10,379 nucleotides of DNA, from assembly GCA_002430125.1 (NCBI GenBank), contig DJBQ01000117.1:1-10379 (forward strand), read 5' to 3'. The notes under the pieces were generated by a model, which saw nothing but the letters and a program-made list of their open reading frames with translations, was not told the origin of the DNA and made no database searches. The stretch's first letter is position 1, and each line of letters begins with the position of its first letter. Below, piece by piece: positions 7,830-10,379 of this stretch. This DNA comes from Rhodobacterales bacterium UBA5972. GTDB lineage: Bacteria > Pseudomonadota > Alphaproteobacteria > Rhodobacterales > Rhodobacteraceae. The translations under genes and the position numbers were made by a program.

Positions 7830-8882
7830 ATGGCACTTATCACACTCAGACAATTGTTGGATCACGCGGCGGAAAACGATTACGGCATACCGGCGTTTAA
7901 CATCAACAACATGGAACAGGGTCTGGCGATCATGAAGGCGGCAGACACCTGCAATTCGCCCGTGATCATGCAGGCCAGTCGCGGGGCGCGGTCTTATGCG
8001 GGCGACATCATGCTGGCCTATTTGATCAAAGCTTTGAACGAGATGTATCCGCACATTCCGCTGTGTATGCATCAGGACCACGGCAATAATGAAGCGACCT
8101 GTTCTTCGGCGATCCGGTACGGTTTCACCTCGGTGATGATGGACGGCAGCCTAGAAGCCGACATGAAAACCGCAGCCTCCTATGACTATAACGTCGACAT
8201 AACCCAGCGCGTCTCCCAAATGGCCCATTGGGTGGGTGCATCAGTCGAAGGCGAGCTTGGCATTCTGGGCAGTCTGGAAACCGGCGAGGCCGGTGAAGAA
8301 GATGGTTCAGGCGCAGAAGGCAAGTTTTCGATGGAAGATTTGCTGACCAATGCCGATCAGGCCGTTGATTTCGTGGCAAAAACCAAAGTTGACGCATTGG
8401 CGATTGCCTGTGGCACCAGCCACGGTGCTTATAAATTCAGCCGCAAACCCACGGGCGATATTCTGGCGATGAAACGGATTGAGGAAATCCACGCCAAGCT
8501 GCCCAACACCCATCTGGTTATGCATGGCTCGTCTTCCGTGCCGCAATATCTGCAAGACCTGATCAACGCCAATGGCGGCGAGATGCCACAAACCTATGGC
8601 GTCCCGATCGAGGAAATCGAACGCGGTATCAAATCGGGGGTGCGTAAGGTCAATATCGACACCGACAACCGTATGGCAATCACTGGCCAATTCCGCAAAA
8701 TCGCCAAAGAGAATCCGACCGAATTTGACCCGCGCAAATTCATGATTCCAGCGATGCAGGAAATGCAAAAGCTTTGCCAAGACCGGTTTGAACGGTTTGG
8801 AACAGCAGGAAATGCCAGCAAGATCAAAGTGATACCGATGGATGAAATGGCTAAACGCTATGCCAGCGGTTCACTAGGATAA
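7830..8882 (+). CDS. cbbA: Class II fructose-1,6-/sedoheptulose-1,7-bisphosphate aldolase
   Basis: A 350-residue zinc-dependent class II aldolase of the form found in cbb operons. It condenses glyceraldehyde-3-phosphate or erythrose-4-phosphate with dihydroxyacetone phosphate. Visible features are the N-terminal [12 protein letters not shown], the catalytic Asp83 and zinc ligand His84 in MHQDHGNN, further zinc ligands His198 ([10 protein letters not shown]) and His232 (VMHGSSS), and the phosphate-binding NIDTDNRMA block. Residues 147-166 form a Gly/Glu-rich loop ([15 protein letters not shown]), as expected in this class. The ATG at 7830 is preceded by AAGGGA (7817-7822). It is separated from cbbM by a 74-base spacer with a stem-loop, the widest gap in the operon. 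Confidence 0.97.
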   Translation: MALITLRQLLDHAAENDYGIPAFNINNMEQGLAIMKAADTCNSPVIMQASRGARSYAGDIMLAYLIKALNEMYPHIPLCMHQDHGNNEATCSSAIRYGFTSVMMDGSLEADMKTAASYDYNVDITQRVSQMAHWVGASVEGELGILGSLETGEAGEEDGSGAEGKFSMEDLLTNADQAVDFVAKTKVDALAIACGTSHGAYKFSRKPTGDILAMKRIEEIHAKLPNTHLVMHGSSSVPQYLQDLINANGGEMPQTYGVPIEEIERGIKSGVRKVNIDTDNRMAITGQFRKIAKENPTEFDPRKFMIPAMQEMQKLCQDRFERFGTAGNASKIKVIPMDEMAKRYASGSLG

Positions 8883-8892
8883 AAGAAAAGAA

Positions 8893-8924
8893 CGGCGCAC
8901 GCCCCTACCACAGATTGTGCGCCG
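8893..8924 (+). other. Intercistronic stem-loop between cbbA and cbbM
   Basis: CGGCGCAC (8893-8900) is perfectly complementary to GTGCGCCG (8917-8924). This gives an 8-bp, G+C-rich stem with a 16-base loop. No U tract follows (the next bases are CTCTCCCATT), so it is not a standard intrinsic terminator. It starts 10 bases after the cbbA stop and ends 32 bases before the cbbM ATG, leaving the ribosome binding site free. A role as a barrier to 3' exonucleases for the upstream message, or as a processing site that sets cbbM apart, is an inference. Confidence 0.6.
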
Positions 8925-8943
8925 CTCTCCCATTAACCAACCC

Positions 8944-8950
8944 AAGGAGA
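8944..8950 (+). promoter_or_regulatory. Ribosome binding site of cbbM
   Basis: AAGGAGA ends six bases before the ATG at 8957 and is the strongest Shine-Dalgarno match in the operon. It fixes the cbbM start at 8957 rather than at an upstream in-frame TTG at 8915, which lies within the stem-loop. A strong site fits the high RuBisCO protein level a cell needs. Confidence 0.85.
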
Positions 8951-8956
8951 TACACC

Positions 8957-10345
8957 ATGGACCAGTCAGACCGTTATGCGGATCTAAGCCTAAAAGAAGC
9001 CGATTTGATCGCGCAAGGCAATCACGTTCTAGTCGCTTATATTATGAAACCCAAGGCCGGATTTGGCGGATATCTGGAAACAGCCGCGCATTTTGCTGCC
9101 GAAAGCTCGACCGGCACCAATGTCAGTGTCTCGACCACCGATGATTTCACCCGTGGCGTAGACGCGCTGGTTTATGAAATCGACCCAGCGAAAGAGCTGA
9201 TGAAAATCGCCTATCCGGTTGAATTGTTTGACCGAAACATCATTGATGGCCGCGCGATGATCTGTTCGTTCCTGACGCTGACGATTGGCAATAATCAGGG
9301 TATGGGCGACGTTGAATACGCCAAGATCCATGATTTCTACGTACCGCCAAATTTCTTGCGGCTGTTTGACGGACCATCAACCACGATCCGCGATCTGTGG
9401 CGTGTGCTGCGTCGCCCGGTTGTGAATGGCGGGTTCATTGTTGGCACGATTATCAAGCCGAAACTAGGTTTGCGCCCGCAGCCATTTGCCAATGCCTGTT
9501 ATGATTTCTGGCTTGGTGGCGATTTCATCAAGAACGATGAACCGCAGGGCAATCAATTATTTGCGCCCTTGAAAGAAACCATTCCGTTGGTCGCTGATGC
9601 GATGAAACGGGCGCAAGATAAAACCGGCGAGGCCAAGTTGTTTTCCGCCAATATCACGGCTGACGATCACTATGAAATGCTGGCGCGCGGCGAGTTTATT
9701 CTGGAAACTTTCGGCGAAAATGCTGACCATGTGGCATTCCTGGTTGATGGCTATGTCACTGGTCCGGCTGCAATAACTACAGCGCGGCGCAGCTTTCCCA
9801 AGCAATACCTGCACTATCACCGGGCCGGCCACGGCGCGGTCACCTCGCCACAATCGATGCGCGGTTACACGGCCTTTGTTTTGTCGAAAATGGCCCGGAT
9901 GCAGGGCGCCAGCGGCATCCATACCGGCACCATGAGTTACGGCAAAATGGAGGGCGAAGCCTCGGATAAACTGATGGCCTATATGATCATGGACGACAGT
10001 GCCGATGGTCCTTATTTCCATCAGGAATGGGAAGGTATGGGGCCAACGACGCCGATCATCTCGGGCGGGATGAACGCGCTTAGGATGCCTGGTTTCTTTG
10101 AGAACCTCGGGACTTCCAATCTGATCCTGACAGCAGGCGGTGGGGCGTTCGGCCATATCGACGGCGCAGCAGACGGCGCGAAATCCTTGCGTCAGGCCGA
10201 GCAGTGCTGGAAAGAACATGCCGACCCGATCGAGTTTGCCCGCGACCACAAAGAATTCGCCCGCGCCTTCGAAAGCTTTCCGGGGGATGCCGACAAGATA
10301 TATCCCGGCTGGCGGCAGGCGTTGCGGATCAATTCAGCCGCTTAA
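8957..10345 (+). CDS. cbbM: Form II ribulose-1,5-bisphosphate carboxylase/oxygenase
   Basis: A 462-residue form II RuBisCO, closely similar by eye to the 466-residue R. rubrum enzyme. It fixes CO2 onto ribulose-1,5-bisphosphate to give two 3-phosphoglycerates; form II enzymes need no small subunit, and none is present. Active-site residues are all present, shifted by one from R. rubrum numbering owing to a one-residue insertion near residues 37-41: Glu49, Asn112, Lys167 and Lys169 (TIIKPKLG), the carbamylated Lys192 with Asp194 and Glu195 ([14 protein letters not shown]), His288 ([10 protein letters not shown]), His322, loop 6 Lys330 (GKMEG) and Ser369 ([10 protein letters not shown]). The C-terminal tail is a few residues shorter. 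The N-terminus [10 protein letters not shown] matches the family and follows a strong ribosome binding site. It is the last gene seen in the operon. Activase genes cbbQ/cbbO, often linked to cbbM, would have to lie beyond the window. Confidence 0.98.
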   Translation: MDQSDRYADLSLKEADLIAQGNHVLVAYIMKPKAGFGGYLETAAHFAAESSTGTNVSVSTTDDFTRGVDALVYEIDPAKELMKIAYPVELFDRNIIDGRAMICSFLTLTIGNNQGMGDVEYAKIHDFYVPPNFLRLFDGPSTTIRDLWRVLRRPVVNGGFIVGTIIKPKLGLRPQPFANACYDFWLGGDFIKNDEPQGNQLFAPLKETIPLVADAMKRAQDKTGEAKLFSANITADDHYEMLARGEFILETFGENADHVAFLVDGYVTGPAAITTARRSFPKQYLHYHRAGHGAVTSPQSMRGYTAFVLSKMARMQGASGIHTGTMSYGKMEGEASDKLMAYMIMDDSADGPYFHQEWEGMGPTTPIISGGMNALRMPGFFENLGTSNLILTAGGGAFGHIDGAADGAKSLRQAEQCWKEHADPIEFARDHKEFARAFESFPGDADKIYPGWRQALRINSAA

Positions 10346-10352
10346 AACAGCG

Positions 10353-10379
10353 GTACACAAGGCGTACACAACCTGTACA
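10353..10379. repeat. 11-base-period direct repeat after cbbM (runs off the window)
   Basis: GTACACAA occurs at 10353-10360 and 10364-10371, and GTACA recurs at 10375-10379 at the same 11-base spacing, cut by the window end. The three spacer bases differ between copies (GGC, CCT), so it is a phased motif rather than a copied tandem block. GTACA (10364-10368) and TGTAC (10374-10378) also form a 5-bp inverted repeat. The 11-base period, about one helical turn, is what a protein-binding array would show. Function unknown. Confidence 0.55.

Noticed and set aside
8893..8924. Stem-loop as an intrinsic terminator ending the operon before cbbM
   Set aside because: No U run follows the stem and the next gene is a Calvin-cycle gene on the same strand with no visible promoter of its own.
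8915..8956. In-frame upstream extension of cbbM starting at TTG 8915
   Set aside because: It begins inside the stem-loop, lacks a ribosome binding site and adds 14 residues not found in form II RuBisCO; the ATG at 8957 has AAGGAGA and gives the family N-terminus.
10338..10353. Small hairpin CCGCT/AGCGG over the cbbM stop as a terminator
   Set aside because: The stem is only 5 bp with a 6-base loop and is followed by ACACAAGG rather than a T tract, so it is not a convincing intrinsic terminator.

Overview
The window carries a form II Calvin-Benson-Bassham (CBB) operon from an alphaproteobacterium, most likely a Rhodobacterales/Rhodobacter-like organism. The evidence is a gene order close to the Rhodobacter CBB-II operons (cbbF-cbbP-cbbT-cbbG-cbbA-cbbM), a phosphoribulokinase whose key residues fall at the same numbers as in the R. 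sphaeroides enzyme, and a form II RuBisCO very close to the Rhodospirillum rubrum type. The assignment rests on recognised protein families and remembered sequences, not on a database search.

Layout: (1) 15-674 (+) is an unassigned, A+T-richer gene with a charged, probably coiled-coil N-terminus. It converges on cbbR with only 10 bases between the stop codons. (2) 685-1614 (-) is cbbR, the LysR-type activator, divergent from the operon. (3) 1615-1711 is the shared cbbR/cbbF control region, with a run of helically spaced TNA triplets that could be the CbbR operator. (4) 1712-10345 (+) holds seven co-directional genes: cbbF (fructose/sedoheptulose bisphosphatase), cbbP (phosphoribulokinase), cbbT (transketolase), cbbG (glyceraldehyde-3-phosphate dehydrogenase), cbbK (phosphoglycerate kinase), cbbA (class II aldolase) and cbbM (form II RuBisCO). 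The first six are packed with gaps of 10, 13, 11, -1 and 13 bases. A 74-base spacer with a perfect 8-bp stem-loop separates cbbA from cbbM. (5) 10346-10379 is the start of the region after cbbM and carries an 11-base-period direct repeat that runs into the window edge.

The products cover carbon fixation (CbbM), reduction of 3-phosphoglycerate (CbbK, CbbG) and most of the regeneration of ribulose-1,5-bisphosphate (CbbA, CbbF, CbbT, CbbP). Ribulose-5-phosphate epimerase (cbbE), ribose-5-phosphate isomerase, RuBisCO activase genes (cbbQ/cbbO) and carboxysome genes are not in the window. All key active-site residues I checked are intact, so the operon looks functional.

The most notable details are: signs in CbbG of a switch toward NADP(H) (the usual cofactor Asp is Ala and the usual Leu-Pro pair is Arg-Arg); a pgk gene placed between cbbG and cbbA; the stem-loop before cbbM; and the 11-base repeat after it. 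I see no clearly novel system. This is a well-formed metabolic operon with a few regulatory and cofactor features worth testing. No rRNA, tRNA, insertion sequence or CRISPR array was seen.
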